Assembly: GCA_963798655.1 (NCBI GenBank)
Contig: CAWCUH010000004.1
Coordinates: forward strand, 930,001-994,000
Direction: 5' to 3'
Length of the DNA stretch: 64,000 nt
From: CAVSMC01 sp963798655
GTDB taxonomy: Bacteria > Pseudomonadota > Gammaproteobacteria > Burkholderiales > Casimicrobiaceae
In this document: positions 21,324-29,968 of the stretch, one piece after another
Numbering within the stretch: position 1 is the first letter of the stretch
How the letters are laid out: every line of letters starts with the position of its first letter
Made by a program: the position numbers and the translations under genes
The notes under the pieces: generated by a model
The model's database searches: none
What the model was told of the DNA's origin: nothing
Seen by the model: only the letters and a program-made list of their open reading frames with translations

Positions 21324-21350
21324 AACGCCGCGGTCCGCCGCGGCGTTTTT
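21324..21350. terminator. bidirectional rho-independent terminator
   Basis: A perfect ten-base-pair stem AACGCCGCGG / CCGCGGCGTT with a TCCG loop is followed by a T run on the plus strand. The A run just before the stem (GAAAAAG) supplies a T run on the minus strand. It lies between the convergent DUF3309 and thiolase genes and should end both transcripts. Confidence 0.85.
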
Positions 21351-21369
21351 CTGTCGCGCCGTGCGCGCG

Positions 21370-22560
21370 CTACATGCGCTCGATGATGCCGGCGATGCCT
21401 TGCCCGCCGCCGATGCACATCGTGATGAGCGCGTAGCGCCCGCCGGTGCGCTGCAGCTCGTACATCGCCTTCACGGTGAGGATCGCGCCGGTCGCGCCGA
21501 TCGGATGGCCGAGTGCCACGGCGCCGCCGTTCGGATTGACCTTCGCCGCGTTCATTCCGAGTTCCTTCGACACGCCGAGCGCCTGCGCAGCGAACGCCTC
21601 GTTCGACTCGATCACGTCGATCTGGTCGAGCTTGAGCTCGGCCTTCGCGAGCGCGCGCTGCACGGCGGTGACCGGGCCGAGTCCCATGATCTTCGGATCG
21701 ATGCCCGCGTGACCATATGCGATCAGCCGCGCCATCGGCTTCAGGCCCTTGCGCTCGGCGGCGCGTCGCTCCATCAGCACGACGCACGCGGCGGCGTCAT
21801 TGATGCCCGACGCGTTACCGGCGGTGACGGTGCCGTTCTCCTTCACGAACGCCGCCCTGAGCTTCGCCATGCCCTCGAGCGACGCGTCGGCGCGGATGTG
21901 CTCGTCGGTGTCGAACGTCACCGGGCCCTTCTTGCTCTTGAGCTCGATCGGCAGGATCTGGCTCTTGAAGTGTCCGGCGGCCGTCGCTGCGGCGGCGCGC
22001 TTGTGGCTCTCGACGGCGAAGGCGTCCTGCTGTTCGCGCGAGATGCCGCACTTGCTCGCGACCGCCTCGGCGGTGATGCCCATGTGCACGGTGTCGAAAG
22101 GATCCGTCAGCGCGCCGACCATCATGTCGACCATCTTCGCGTCGTTCATCCGCGCGCCCCAGCGCATCGCCGGCGCGAGATAGCCGCCCCGGCTCATGCT
22201 CTCTGCGCCGCCGCCGACCGCCGCCTCGATGTCGCCGAGCAGGATGTACTGCGACGCGCTGACGATCGCCTGGAAGCCGCTGCCGCAGAGGCGATTGACC
22301 GTCATCGCGCCGGAGCCCTGCGGGAGCCCGCCGTTCAACGCCGCGACCCGCGAAATGTACATGTCGCGCGTCTCGCCGTGGATCACGTTGCCGATCACGC
22401 ACTGGCCGATGTCGTTCGGATCGACCTTCGCCCGCGCCACGGCTTCCTTGATCACGCGCGCCGCGAGGTCGACGGCGGGAAAGTCCTTGAGACTTCCGCC
22501 GTAATCGCCGATCGCCGTGCGTACGCCGCTCAGGATCACCACTTCACGCCCGTTGCTCAT
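21370..22560 (-). CDS. acetyl-CoA C-acyltransferase (thiolase II)
   Basis: 396 residues. The nucleophilic cysteine is C92 in NRLCGSGFQA. The C-terminal active-site motifs are NPNGGAVALGHPIGATGA and CIGGGQG. Biosynthetic-type thiolases (PhaA/BktB) condense acyl-CoA with acetyl-CoA, and degradative ones cleave 3-ketoacyl-CoA. Length and motifs fit the BktB/PhaA group, but direction cannot be fixed from sequence. The ATG at 22560 has a strong GGAGGA ribosome-binding site. No other beta-oxidation or PHB gene is adjacent, although a PHB-depolymerase-like esterase lies far downstream at 62 kb. Confidence 0.9.
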   Translation of the reverse strand: MSNGREVVILSGVRTAIGDYGGSLKDFPAVDLAARVIKEAVARAKVDPNDIGQCVIGNVIHGETRDMYISRVAALNGGLPQGSGAMTVNRLCGSGFQAIVSASQYILLGDIEAAVGGGAESMSRGGYLAPAMRWGARMNDAKMVDMMVGALTDPFDTVHMGITAEAVASKCGISREQQDAFAVESHKRAAAATAAGHFKSQILPIELKSKKGPVTFDTDEHIRADASLEGMAKLRAAFVKENGTVTAGNASGINDAAACVVLMERRAAERKGLKPMARLIAYGHAGIDPKIMGLGPVTAVQRALAKAELKLDQIDVIESNEAFAAQALGVSKELGMNAAKVNPNGGAVALGHPIGATGAILTVKAMYELQRTGGRYALITMCIGGGQGIAGIIERM

Positions 22561-22697
22561 GCTGTCCTCCACGAAATAGACCTTCCATAATACGCTTCCG
22601 GCGAGGCGCAGCGCCTTGCGCTGGCGCAAGGGTTTTCGGGTGCGCGCTCGCGCGCGGCGGCCGCACGGACTAACATGTCCCGGCAACAGGAGGCAGC

Positions 22698-23180
22698 ATG
22701 GCGAGCGAAGCGTCCGGCAAATCGAAGTGGCGGCTGCACGGCGTGCGGGTCGTGCATGCGAACGAGCTCGACACGAACACCGCGCAGACGCCCGGCATGA
22801 ACCGCGCGGCGGCGATCACGCATGCGCGCGCCGGTGCCGAGAAACTGTGGGCCGGCACGGTCGTCATCCACCCGAAAGCGAAGACCGGCGCGCACCACCA
22901 CGGCCCGGTCGAAAGCGTCATCTATGTCATATCGGGGCGTGCGCGGATGCGCTGGGGCGATCGGCTCGAATTCATCGCCGAAGCGGGCCCCGGCGATTTC
23001 ATCTACGTTCCACCGTTCGTGCCGCATCAGGAGATCAACGCGAGCGACGACGAGCCGCTATCGTGCGTACTTTGCCGCAGCGGCCAGGAGCCGGTCGTCG
23101 TCAACCTCGATCTTCCGAACGTCGAGCCGAATCCCGAGCAGGTGCACTGGGTGGACAACATCCACCCGTCGCCGCGCTAG
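22698..23180 (+). CDS. cupin-domain protein
   Basis: 160 residues, a single small beta-barrel. The metal-binding cupin motifs are GAHHHGPVESVIYVISGRA (motif 1) and PGDFIYVPPFVPHQEIN (motif 2), with the expected histidines and glutamate. The N-terminal half (VRVVHANELDTNTAQTPGM) is a recurring feature of cupins related to RmlC-like oxidoreductase or isomerase partners. The activity is not predictable. The start has AGGAGG four bases upstream. The TAG stop lies inside a palindromic repeat shared with the convergent YihY gene. Confidence 0.85.
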   Translation: MASEASGKSKWRLHGVRVVHANELDTNTAQTPGMNRAAAITHARAGAEKLWAGTVVIHPKAKTGAHHHGPVESVIYVISGRARMRWGDRLEFIAEAGPGDFIYVPPFVPHQEINASDDEPLSCVLCRSGQEPVVVNLDLPNVEPNPEQVHWVDNIHPSPR

Positions 23181-23237
23181 CGCGAGGGTCAGAGTGCAGC
23201 GGCGAGCACGCCTGCACTCTGACCCTCGCACTAGCGC
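23174..23237. repeat. palindromic REP-like element, family A (GAGGGTCAGAGTGC), locus 1
   Basis: Two 26-base arms (23174-23199 and 23212-23237) pair with one mismatch around a 12-base spacer. The core GAGGGTCAGAGTGCA recurs at 39.4, 49.9 and 56.1 kb. The arms contain the stop codons of both convergent neighbours (cupin TAG at 23178-23180; YihY stop at 23231-23233). It could act as a transcription terminator, although there is no T run. Confidence 0.85.
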
Positions 23238-24421
23238 ACCGTTGCGCGCCGGCGCTCGGTGATCAGTCGATAGGCGAAGCCGGCGGCAGCGAGGCCGATG
23301 GCCGCCGCTGCGAGCGACAGCCTCGGATGGCGATCGGCGGCGCGCGCTGCACGCGTCGCGGTGTCGTTTCGGTATTCGACCGCCGGGACCACCTCGACGA
23401 TCTCGTCGCTCGACGGCGCCGGCAGCTCGTCGACGTCGACCGCCATGAACGCGGCGGCAGCGGCCGCCGCCGCGGCATCGCTCAACCCGCTGTGGCCCGT
23501 CGCGCTGTGGCCCGTCGCGCTGTCGCTGGTCGCGGTCCGCGCCGCCGATGTCTTGCTCTGCTGATTGCGGCGCGAGCCGTAGCGGTGCGCGTACGCCCAC
23601 GTGAACTCGGCGCCGAGCAGGAAGATCTGCGCCGAGTAATACATCCAAAGGATCAGCAGAACGATCGAGCCGGCGGCACCGAACCCCGACACGACGCTGC
23701 TCTTGCCCAGGTAAAGGCCGATCAGGAAACGGCCGATGTCGAACAGCAGCGCGGTCACCGCGGCGCCGATCCAGACGTCGTGCCAGCCGATCTCCGCGCG
23801 CGGCAGCAGCTTGTAGACCATCGCGAAGAGACCGGTGATCACGACGAAGCTCACGACGAAGTTCACGAGCTGCAACAGCCATTCGAAGTTGTCGAAGAAG
23901 CCGCCGTAGAGCTTGCCCAACGCGGCGAGCGCGGCGGACAACACCAGCGACACCGTGAGCAGGAACCCCATCGCGAGCACGAGGCCCAGCGACAGCAGCC
24001 GCGTGCGGATCAGATTCCAGATGCCGCTCGCCTTCTTCTCCGCCGGCACCTCCCAGATGCGGTCGAGATCGTTCTGCAGCTCGGCGAAGACGGTCGTCGC
24101 GCCGATCAGCAGCGTCACCACACCGACGATCGTCGCGATCGTGCTCTTCGCCGGCTCGCTCGCGCTCTTGACCAGCCCTTCGATCGCGCTCGCCCCCTCG
24201 GGTCCCAGCAGCCCGCGCAGCTGGTCGAAGATCGCGCCCTGCGCGGCGTCCTGCCCGAACACGAGGCCGGCGACGCCGATGACGATGATCAGCAGCGGCG
24301 CGACTGAAAAGAGCGTGTAGTACGCGATCGCCGCGCCCATGCTCGACGCGTAGTCATCGCTCCACCCGCTGACCGATTCCTTGATCAACCCCCAAAGCTG
24401 CGTCGGGTTCGTCCAGACCAT
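23231..24421 (-). CDS. YihY/BrkB-family inner-membrane protein
   Basis: 396 residues with six transmembrane helices in the first 280, including SSMGAAIAYYTLFSVAPLL and GSIVLLILWMYYSAQIFLLGAEFTWAY, both family hallmarks. The family was once called RNase BN, but that assignment is obsolete; its function is unknown. The tail is unusual: a tandem SATGHSATGHSG, nine consecutive alanines, and a final hydrophobic segment (AAAAIGLAAAGFAYRL). The start at 24421 is chosen because GGAGG lies five bases upstream; an ATG four codons earlier has no ribosome-binding site. Confidence 0.85.
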   Translation of the reverse strand: MVWTNPTQLWGLIKESVSGWSDDYASSMGAAIAYYTLFSVAPLLIIVIGVAGLVFGQDAAQGAIFDQLRGLLGPEGASAIEGLVKSASEPAKSTIATIVGVVTLLIGATTVFAELQNDLDRIWEVPAEKKASGIWNLIRTRLLSLGLVLAMGFLLTVSLVLSAALAALGKLYGGFFDNFEWLLQLVNFVVSFVVITGLFAMVYKLLPRAEIGWHDVWIGAAVTALLFDIGRFLIGLYLGKSSVVSGFGAAGSIVLLILWMYYSAQIFLLGAEFTWAYAHRYGSRRNQQSKTSAARTATSDSATGHSATGHSGLSDAAAAAAAAAFMAVDVDELPAPSSDEIVEVVPAVEYRNDTATRAARAADRHPRLSLAAAAIGLAAAGFAYRLITERRRATVR

Positions 24422-24611
24422 GTTCGCCTCCATCGCCCTCGTCGGGTGCGAGCAAGAAGGCTGCCAGCGACGGTCGCTCGCAGGTGTCCGACGAGCCGGA
24501 GGCCTCTCGCCAAACGAGCGCCGCGCGATTGCAAGAATTACAGCGTACGGCGGAGCCCTCGTTGCGCGTTCGCGTGCCCGCGGGAACGCTACGCACGGCG
24601 CAGCGCAAGGC

Positions 24612-26429
24612 CTACGGCGCCGGCGCGCTGCGCCCGACAGCGTAGTACTGCCACTGATTGCGCTGGAAGATGTTCTGCTTGTAGCCCCTGAGCCACGGCT
24701 GCACGAGCACGTTGTCGTAGGCGTAGCTTCCGAGGATCCACGGCGTGTATGCGGCGACGAGCTCCTCCATCCTGCGGAACTCGGCCCAGCGCCCGGCCCC
24801 GTCGGGCAGCGCGCGCGACGCCTCGTACGCGCGGTCGTAGTCGGCGAGCCTCAGCCGCGCGTCGTTCGACGTGCCGATGTTGGGTCCGTACAGCGGCGAA
24901 TAGAACGAGTCGGCATCGGGAATGCTGCTGATCCAGCCGAGGTTCCACATCTGCAGCTGACCGGCCTCGGACATCCGGTTCAGCTCGGGCCACTTCTGCT
25001 TCAGGAAACGGATGCGAATGCCGATCGCGTCGAGATTCTTCTTCCACAGGTCGTCGGCGTCGCGCGCCGCCGCGTCGGTTGTCGACCCCTTGACGATGAC
25101 GAGCGGCCGACCATCCGGCAATTCGCGATAGCCGTCGCCGTCGCGGTCCTTGTAGCCGAAGCGATCGAGCAGTGCGCGCGCCGCCGCCGGGTCGTGCGGC
25201 ACGCGCTGCTTCTGCCTGGGGTCATGGCCGGGAACCGGAGGCGGCGCGAGCTGCGTCGCCGGTTCCTGCTGGCCATTGGCGAGCACGCGCACGACGGCGT
25301 CGCGATCGTACGCCATCGCGATCGCGCGGCGCAGCGCGAGCTTCTCCGGCGTGTAGCCGCCGACGACCGGATCGTCCAGATTGAAGAACGTGAACGCGAG
25401 CGCGGGCTCGATCGCCCGATGCAGCCGTACATCCCTGTTCGCGAGCTCCGGCTTCAACTTCCCGCCGTCGAGCACGTTCTTCGCGAGCGACGACGGCACG
25501 CTCGTGTAGTCGATCTCGCCGTTCTGGAACGCGAGCAGCCGCGGCTGCGCCTCCTCGATGATCGCGACCTCGACGCGCTTCGCGAGCGGCAGCCGGCGAC
25601 CGGCGAGGCCCTTCGCGATCGCTGCGTCGGCGGCGTCGGAGCCGGCCGCAGGTTCCGGGTAGCGGACGTCGCGATAATCGGGATTCGCCTCGAGCACGAC
25701 GCGCTGGCTGCGACGCCACTCGGCGAGCCGGTAGGGTCCGTAGCCGACGGGATTCTCCATCACGCGATTCGACGCGTCCTTGTACGCGTCGACGACCTCG
25801 TGCGCGACGGCGACGAAATTGATCGTCGTGAGCCAGTGCGCGAAGCCGTAGTTCGGATGCACGAACTTCAGTTGCAGCGTGTAGCGATCGAGCGCGCGGA
25901 CGCCTTCGATCGGCGCGGCGTAATCGAGCTGCCCGCGCTTGCGCGCGTCGGCGAGCAGTGCGTCGACGCCGGCGAGCTGGTGCTCGAGGATGTACAGCCA
26001 GTACGAGCGCACTTTCGGATCGAGCACGCGCTTCATCGCAAACACATAGTCGTCGGCGATCAGCTCGCGCGGCTTGCCGTTGAACGCGGGATCGGGGGTG
26101 AAGCGAATGCCATGCCTGATGCGGATCGTGTACGTGCGCCCGCCGTCGGTGATCTCGGGAAGCGCCGCGGCGATCGCCGGCTCGAGTCGAACCGGACGCG
26201 CGAAATAGTCGTAGCGGTACAGCGGCTCGAAGATCGCCGTGCACAGGTCCGCCGAATACGTGTCGCTCACCGCCTGCGGGTCGAACCCCGACTCGGCGAC
26301 GGGAAAGGCGGTTCGGATCACGCCGTCGCGGCCGCCGGTCTGCGCGAGCGCGTCGCGTGCGCCGGATATCGCCGCGGCAATCGCAAGCACGCACACGGCC
26401 CTCGATATCGGGCGATAGCGCATCGGCAT
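24612..26429 (-). CDS. peptide/nickel-type ABC transporter substrate-binding protein (SBP family 5)
   Basis: About 605 residues with a signal peptide (VCVLAIAAAISGARDALAQ). The family-5 binding-protein fold is shown by LCTAIFEPLYRYDYFARP, YTIRIRHGIRFTPDPAF and ENPVGYGPYRLAEW, with the long second lobe up to PWLRGYKQNIFQRNQW. Such periplasmic proteins deliver oligopeptides, or occasionally nickel or sugars, to an ABC permease. No permease or ATPase gene is adjacent, so this is an orphan. The 3' neighbour YihY is unrelated. The start at 26429 gives a clean signal peptide; longer starts only add arginines. Confidence 0.9.
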   Translation of the reverse strand: MPMRYRPISRAVCVLAIAAAISGARDALAQTGGRDGVIRTAFPVAESGFDPQAVSDTYSADLCTAIFEPLYRYDYFARPVRLEPAIAAALPEITDGGRTYTIRIRHGIRFTPDPAFNGKPRELIADDYVFAMKRVLDPKVRSYWLYILEHQLAGVDALLADARKRGQLDYAAPIEGVRALDRYTLQLKFVHPNYGFAHWLTTINFVAVAHEVVDAYKDASNRVMENPVGYGPYRLAEWRRSQRVVLEANPDYRDVRYPEPAAGSDAADAAIAKGLAGRRLPLAKRVEVAIIEEAQPRLLAFQNGEIDYTSVPSSLAKNVLDGGKLKPELANRDVRLHRAIEPALAFTFFNLDDPVVGGYTPEKLALRRAIAMAYDRDAVVRVLANGQQEPATQLAPPPVPGHDPRQKQRVPHDPAAARALLDRFGYKDRDGDGYRELPDGRPLVIVKGSTTDAAARDADDLWKKNLDAIGIRIRFLKQKWPELNRMSEAGQLQMWNLGWISSIPDADSFYSPLYGPNIGTSNDARLRLADYDRAYEASRALPDGAGRWAEFRRMEELVAAYTPWILGSYAYDNVLVQPWLRGYKQNIFQRNQWQYYAVGRSAPAP

Positions 26430-26527
26430 CGCAAGGGGTCGGAGACGAGCGGTTATAACTCCGACGCCGCGGCGCGGCAAATCGGGCGCGTGCGCTATGA
26501 TCGGCCGATCGTTGTCGTTCGGGTTCG

Positions 26528-26746
26528 ATGGCGCGAGCCGTGCCGATCACGCTGAGCATCGTTGCGATCGTCGTCTGCGGGACAGTCGGCGGCGTCGCCG
26601 CGTGGGCGATCGTCACGTCGATCGGGCTCACCGGCATTGCCGCATCGCTGGTCGCCGCCGTCGTCGGCATGGTGATCGCGCTCGCCGCCTGGACGGCCGT
26701 CATAACGCTGCTGCACCGCATCGCGCGACGCCGCTCGATCCGATGA
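26528..26746 (+). CDS. small two-helix membrane protein
   Basis: 72 residues with two hydrophobic segments (ITLSIVAIVVCGTVGGVAAWAI and GIAASLVAAVVGMVIALAAW) and a basic C-terminal tail RIARRRSIR. No family recognised. It overlaps the following hydratase gene by four bases (ATGA), so the two are translationally coupled, and it is divergent from the binding-protein gene. Confidence 0.65.
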   Translation: MARAVPITLSIVAIVVCGTVGGVAAWAIVTSIGLTGIAASLVAAVVGMVIALAAWTAVITLLHRIARRRSIR

Positions 26747-27564
26747 TCGACGAGGCGACGCGACGCGCCCTTTGCGATCGGCTGATCGCCGCGTTCGACG
26801 GCACGACGACGCTGCCGCCGATCGCCGCCGCGACGCCCGGCTTCGACGTCGACGCCGCGTACGAGGTGCTGCACGCGATCGAGCAGCGGCGGCTCGCGCA
26901 GGGTTGGCGGGCGGTAGGGCGCAAGATCGGCTTCACCAACCGCACGATCTGGCCGCGCTACGGCGTGTATCAGCCGATGGGCGCCAACGTGTGGTCGCAC
27001 ACGGTCACGTATGCGCAGCGCGATCGCGCGCGGCTCGACCTCGCCGGCTTCGTGCAGCCGCGCATCGAGCCCGAGGTCGTGTTCAAGCTCGCCGCGCCCG
27101 TGCGCGCGGGAGCCGACGTGCATGCCGTGCTCGAAGCCACCGAGTGGATCGCAGCCGGCTTCGAGATCGTGCAAAGTCATTTCCCCGACTGGAAGTTCAC
27201 TGCCGCCGATTGCACGGCGGCGTTCGGGCTGCATGCGGCGCTCGTCGTAGGAACGCCGTACGCGCTCAACGCGGCCAATCGCGATGCGATCGCGCAGATG
27301 CTGCCGACGTTCAACGTCACGCTGCGCAAAGCCGCCGACATCGTCGACACCGGCGTCGGAGCCAACGTGCTCGGCAGCCCGCCACTGGCGGTCGCGCATC
27401 TTGCGAACGTGCTCGCGCAGCATCCTCAACTCGCGCCTCTCGCCGCCGCCGAAATCGTGACGACCGGCACGATCACAGACGCGTGGCCGGTCGTGCGCGG
27501 CGAGACCTGGTCGAGCGATTACGGCGAGCTGCCGCTTCGCGGGCTCCTCGTGTCGTTCGGCTGA
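26743..27564 (+). CDS. 2-keto-4-pentenoate hydratase/fumarylacetoacetate hydrolase-fold protein
   Basis: 273 residues. The FAH-fold signature is GRKIGFTNRTIWPRYGVYQPM, then RIEPEVVFKL with the metal-binding glutamates, then EIVQSHFPDWKFTAADCTAAFGLH. The closest pattern is MhpD-type hydratases, which add water to 2-oxopent-4-enoate in meta-cleavage of aromatics. No other meta-cleavage genes lie nearby, so the substrate is uncertain. The ATG start overlaps the stop of the small membrane protein by four bases. Confidence 0.85.
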   Translation: MIDEATRRALCDRLIAAFDGTTTLPPIAAATPGFDVDAAYEVLHAIEQRRLAQGWRAVGRKIGFTNRTIWPRYGVYQPMGANVWSHTVTYAQRDRARLDLAGFVQPRIEPEVVFKLAAPVRAGADVHAVLEATEWIAAGFEIVQSHFPDWKFTAADCTAAFGLHAALVVGTPYALNAANRDAIAQMLPTFNVTLRKAADIVDTGVGANVLGSPPLAVAHLANVLAQHPQLAPLAAAEIVTTGTITDAWPVVRGETWSSDYGELPLRGLLVSFG

Positions 27565-27678
27565 CAGGTCGCGGGCGAGCCGGGCGCCGGGCGGCGCATC
27601 GCATCACGCGCGCTTGACATACAATCGCCGCTCGGCCGAGGTCCCGGTCGAGACATCCGCTACGAAAGGAACGAGACG

Positions 27679-27900
27679 ATGGTTCGATCGCTTGCCGCGG
27701 CGCTGGTCGCGACTGCCGTGCTCGCTGCCTGCGCGACGCCCTCCGGGCCCGAAGCGCAGCCGCGCGAGGAGAAGGAATACCGTACGGGCAGCAACATCCC
27801 GATACGCGACCGCAGCGCGCCGTCGTCGGTGCGCACCGTCGATCCCGAGGCGATCGAGCGCGCCCGCAACATCGGCAGTCGCAGCGGGCCGGCCAACTAG
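27679..27900 (+). CDS. small lipoprotein
   Basis: 73 residues. Signal peptide MVRSLAAALVATAVLAAC with lipobox LAAC, lipidated cysteine at position 18. The mature part of 55 residues is polar and unstructured (GPEAQPREEKEYRTGSNIPIRDR). The sequence YRTGSNIP(I/V)R is a recurring feature of short betaproteobacterial lipoproteins. AAGGAAC lies a few bases before the ATG. Function unknown. Confidence 0.75.
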   Translation: MVRSLAAALVATAVLAACATPSGPEAQPREEKEYRTGSNIPIRDRSAPSSVRTVDPEAIERARNIGSRSGPAN

Positions 27901-27921
27901 CGGGAAGACGAGCCACGCGCC

Positions 27922-29151
27922 GTGGGCCGCGCGAGCTCCGCGGTCGAGTTTGCGGGCGCCGGCGGGCATGCGCTCGCCGCTCGCCTCGATGTGCCGACCG
28001 GCGCGGCGCCGCGCGCGTACGCGCTCTTTGCGCATTGCTTCACGTGCTCGAAGGACTCGCACGCGGCGACGTTCGTCGCCGAAGCGCTCGCCGATGCGGG
28101 CATCGCGACGCTGCGCTTCGACTTCACCGGGCTCGGGGGCTCGGACGGCGACTTCGCGAACACCGGCTTCTCGTCGAACGTCGACGATCTCGTCGCCGCC
28201 GCCGACTGGCTCCGCGCGAATCGCGAGGCGCCGTCGATCCTCGTCGGTCACAGCCTCGGCGGCGCCGCCGTGCTCGCCGCCGCATCGCGCATCGCGGAGG
28301 CGGTCGCCGTTGCGACGATCAACGCGCCGAGCGATCCGTCGCATCTCGCCAGGCGTTTCGCCGCGCAGCGCGCGGAGATCGACGCGAGCGGTGCGGCCGA
28401 CGTCGAGCTCGCCGGACGCACGTTTCGCATCACGCGTGCGTTCGTCGACGACATCTCGGCGCAGAACATCGAGGCGGCCGTCGCCACGCTCGGACGCGCG
28501 CTGATCGTGTTCCATTCGCCGCGCGACACCGAAGTCGGGATCGACCACGCGTCGCGCATCTTCGTGGCGGCCAGGCATCCGAAGAGCTTCGTATCGCTCG
28601 ACGATGCCGATCACCTGCTCACCCGCCGCGCCGACGCCCGCTACGTCGGCACGGTGCTCGCCGCGTGGGCGAGCCGTTACCTGCCCGCCATCGCCGAACA
28701 GGCGGGCGCCGACGCAGCGCGCGACATCGTGCGCGTAAGCGAAACCGGCGTCGGCAAGTTCCAGCAGGAGGTCGTCGTCGGGCCGCATCGCTTGATCGTC
28801 GACGAGCCGGCCGATGCCGGCGGCGAGGACAGCGGTCCGTCACCGTACGACCTCGTGCTCGCCGCGCTCGGCGCGTGCACGGCGATGACGATGCGCCTCT
28901 ACGCGACGCACAAGGCGCTTGCGCTCGAACGCGTGTCGGTCGCGCTGCGTCACGAAAAGATCCATGCGGCGGATTGCGCCGACTGCGAGACGAAGGAAGG
29001 CAGGATCGACCGCATCGAGCGCGTGATCGCGATCGAAGGACCGCTCGACGACGCGGCGCGGGCCAAGTTGCTCGAGATCGCCAACCGATGCCCGGTGCAC
29101 CGGACGCTGCACTCCGAGGTGTCGATCGCCACGCGGCTCGACGAGCCGTGA
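27922..29151 (+). CDS. bifunctional alpha/beta hydrolase - OsmC-family protein
   Basis: 409 residues, two enzymes in one chain. Residues 1-255 are an alpha/beta hydrolase with the nucleophile elbow VGHSLGG and the motif FAHCFTCSKDSHAA. Residues 265-409 are an OsmC/Ohr-type domain with two reactive cysteines, LAALGACTAMTMR and NRCPVHRTL. OsmC domains reduce organic hydroperoxides with a cysteine pair. The fusion is known in proteobacteria; the link between the two activities is not established. The GTG start is 21 bases after the lipoprotein stop, consistent with an operon. Confidence 0.9.
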   Translation: MGRASSAVEFAGAGGHALAARLDVPTGAAPRAYALFAHCFTCSKDSHAATFVAEALADAGIATLRFDFTGLGGSDGDFANTGFSSNVDDLVAAADWLRANREAPSILVGHSLGGAAVLAAASRIAEAVAVATINAPSDPSHLARRFAAQRAEIDASGAADVELAGRTFRITRAFVDDISAQNIEAAVATLGRALIVFHSPRDTEVGIDHASRIFVAARHPKSFVSLDDADHLLTRRADARYVGTVLAAWASRYLPAIAEQAGADAARDIVRVSETGVGKFQQEVVVGPHRLIVDEPADAGGEDSGPSPYDLVLAALGACTAMTMRLYATHKALALERVSVALRHEKIHAADCADCETKEGRIDRIERVIAIEGPLDDAARAKLLEIANRCPVHRTLHSEVSIATRLDEP

Positions 29152-29158
29152 CGCGCCG

Positions 29159-29968
29159 CTAGGCACGTGTTGCCGGCCGCGATCTGGCGTGCGCCGTGAC
29201 CACGTAGCGCAGCGGGCCGCCGGCGCGCATCGCGTCGAACGGATAGCAAGTGACGAGCGATAGCGTTGGCTCGTCGACGTCCCGCACGAGCCCGAGGTCG
29301 CGCTCGCTGCGCACCGCCATCTCGCTCACGCGGTAGACGACGCGCGCGCCGTTGGGCTGCTCGACGACGATCTCGTCGCCGACCGCGAGCTCGCGCAGGA
29401 AGCGGAAATGCGTATCGCGATGCGCGGACACGATGGCGTGTCCGGGCTCGCCGAGCCGCGCCGAGCCCTCGACGTGCCCTGGCCCGAACGCGAGCGCGCG
29501 GCCGTTTGCGCCCTCGAGCACCAGCTCGTCGACGCGATGCGCGGGCACGACCAGCCGCGCAACCGGGTATGTGTCCGCCCACGGCCACGGCGGTTTCGCG
29601 ACGCCGGTGGTCTGCGCGCGCATCCATGCGCCGTGCAGCAGCAGTTGCGCCACTTCCGCCTTTGCATGGATGTACAGTGCGCCGCCGAACTGCCACATGC
29701 CGAGCACGAACGACGCGACGGCGATACCGCCGAGCGCGCGCACGGCGACGTCGCTGCGGCGCTTGCAAGCGGCGCCGAGCGGGGAAGACTCGGCCGGTGA
29801 CGGCCGCCATTCGGTGCCCGGCGCGGCGCCCTCGCTTTCAGCGTGCGCGAGCGATCGCAGCGAATCCCGGCCGACAGGTCTTCCCCGCTCGGCGCCGGCG
29901 CAGGCAATTGGCCGGCGCGCGGCCGCAAACCGCCGCAGCGCGCGCAGCGTCGCGAAGCCGCGGCTCAT
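29159..29968 (-). CDS. class GN sortase
   Basis: 269 residues. The catalytic triad is visible: H183 in VSAHRDTHFRFL, C241 in LSLVTCYPFD and R254 in GGPLRYVV. One transmembrane helix (about 77-95) anchors it. Class GN sortases are the Gram-negative sortases of the proteobacterial dedicated sortase system and are expected to process the single target encoded immediately upstream (ATGA overlap). The N-terminus is odd: about 75 residues precede the membrane helix, and 42 codons of this are a palindromic element (29771-29896). A GTG at about codon 76 would give a more typical N-terminus, so the true start is uncertain. Confidence 0.9.
   Translation of the reverse strand: MSRGFATLRALRRFAAARRPIACAGAERGRPVGRDSLRSLAHAESEGAAPGTEWRPSPAESSPLGAACKRRSDVAVRALGGIAVASFVLGMWQFGGALYIHAKAEVAQLLLHGAWMRAQTTGVAKPPWPWADTYPVARLVVPAHRVDELVLEGANGRALAFGPGHVEGSARLGEPGHAIVSAHRDTHFRFLRELAVGDEIVVEQPNGARVVYRVSEMAVRSERDLGLVRDVDEPTLSLVTCYPFDAMRAGGPLRYVVTAHARSRPATRA
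29771..29896. repeat. palindromic element inside the sortase N-terminal coding region
   Basis: GGCGCCGAGCGGGGAAGAC (29771-29789) and its exact reverse complement (29878-29896) flank 88 bases that themselves contain CGGCCGG/CCGGCCG pairing. The whole element is 126 bases, a multiple of three, and is open in the sortase frame. It looks like a REPIN-type element whose insertion lengthened the N-terminal tail. Confidence 0.6.

Noticed and set aside
22616..24307. Long plus-strand open frame across the cupin and YihY genes
   Set aside because: It runs antisense to YihY and out of frame with the cupin, with no homology-like features.
25222..27429. 735-codon minus-strand frame covering the hydratase region
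   Set aside because: Shadow of the plus-strand hydratase and an alternate frame of the binding-protein gene; arginine-rich throughout.
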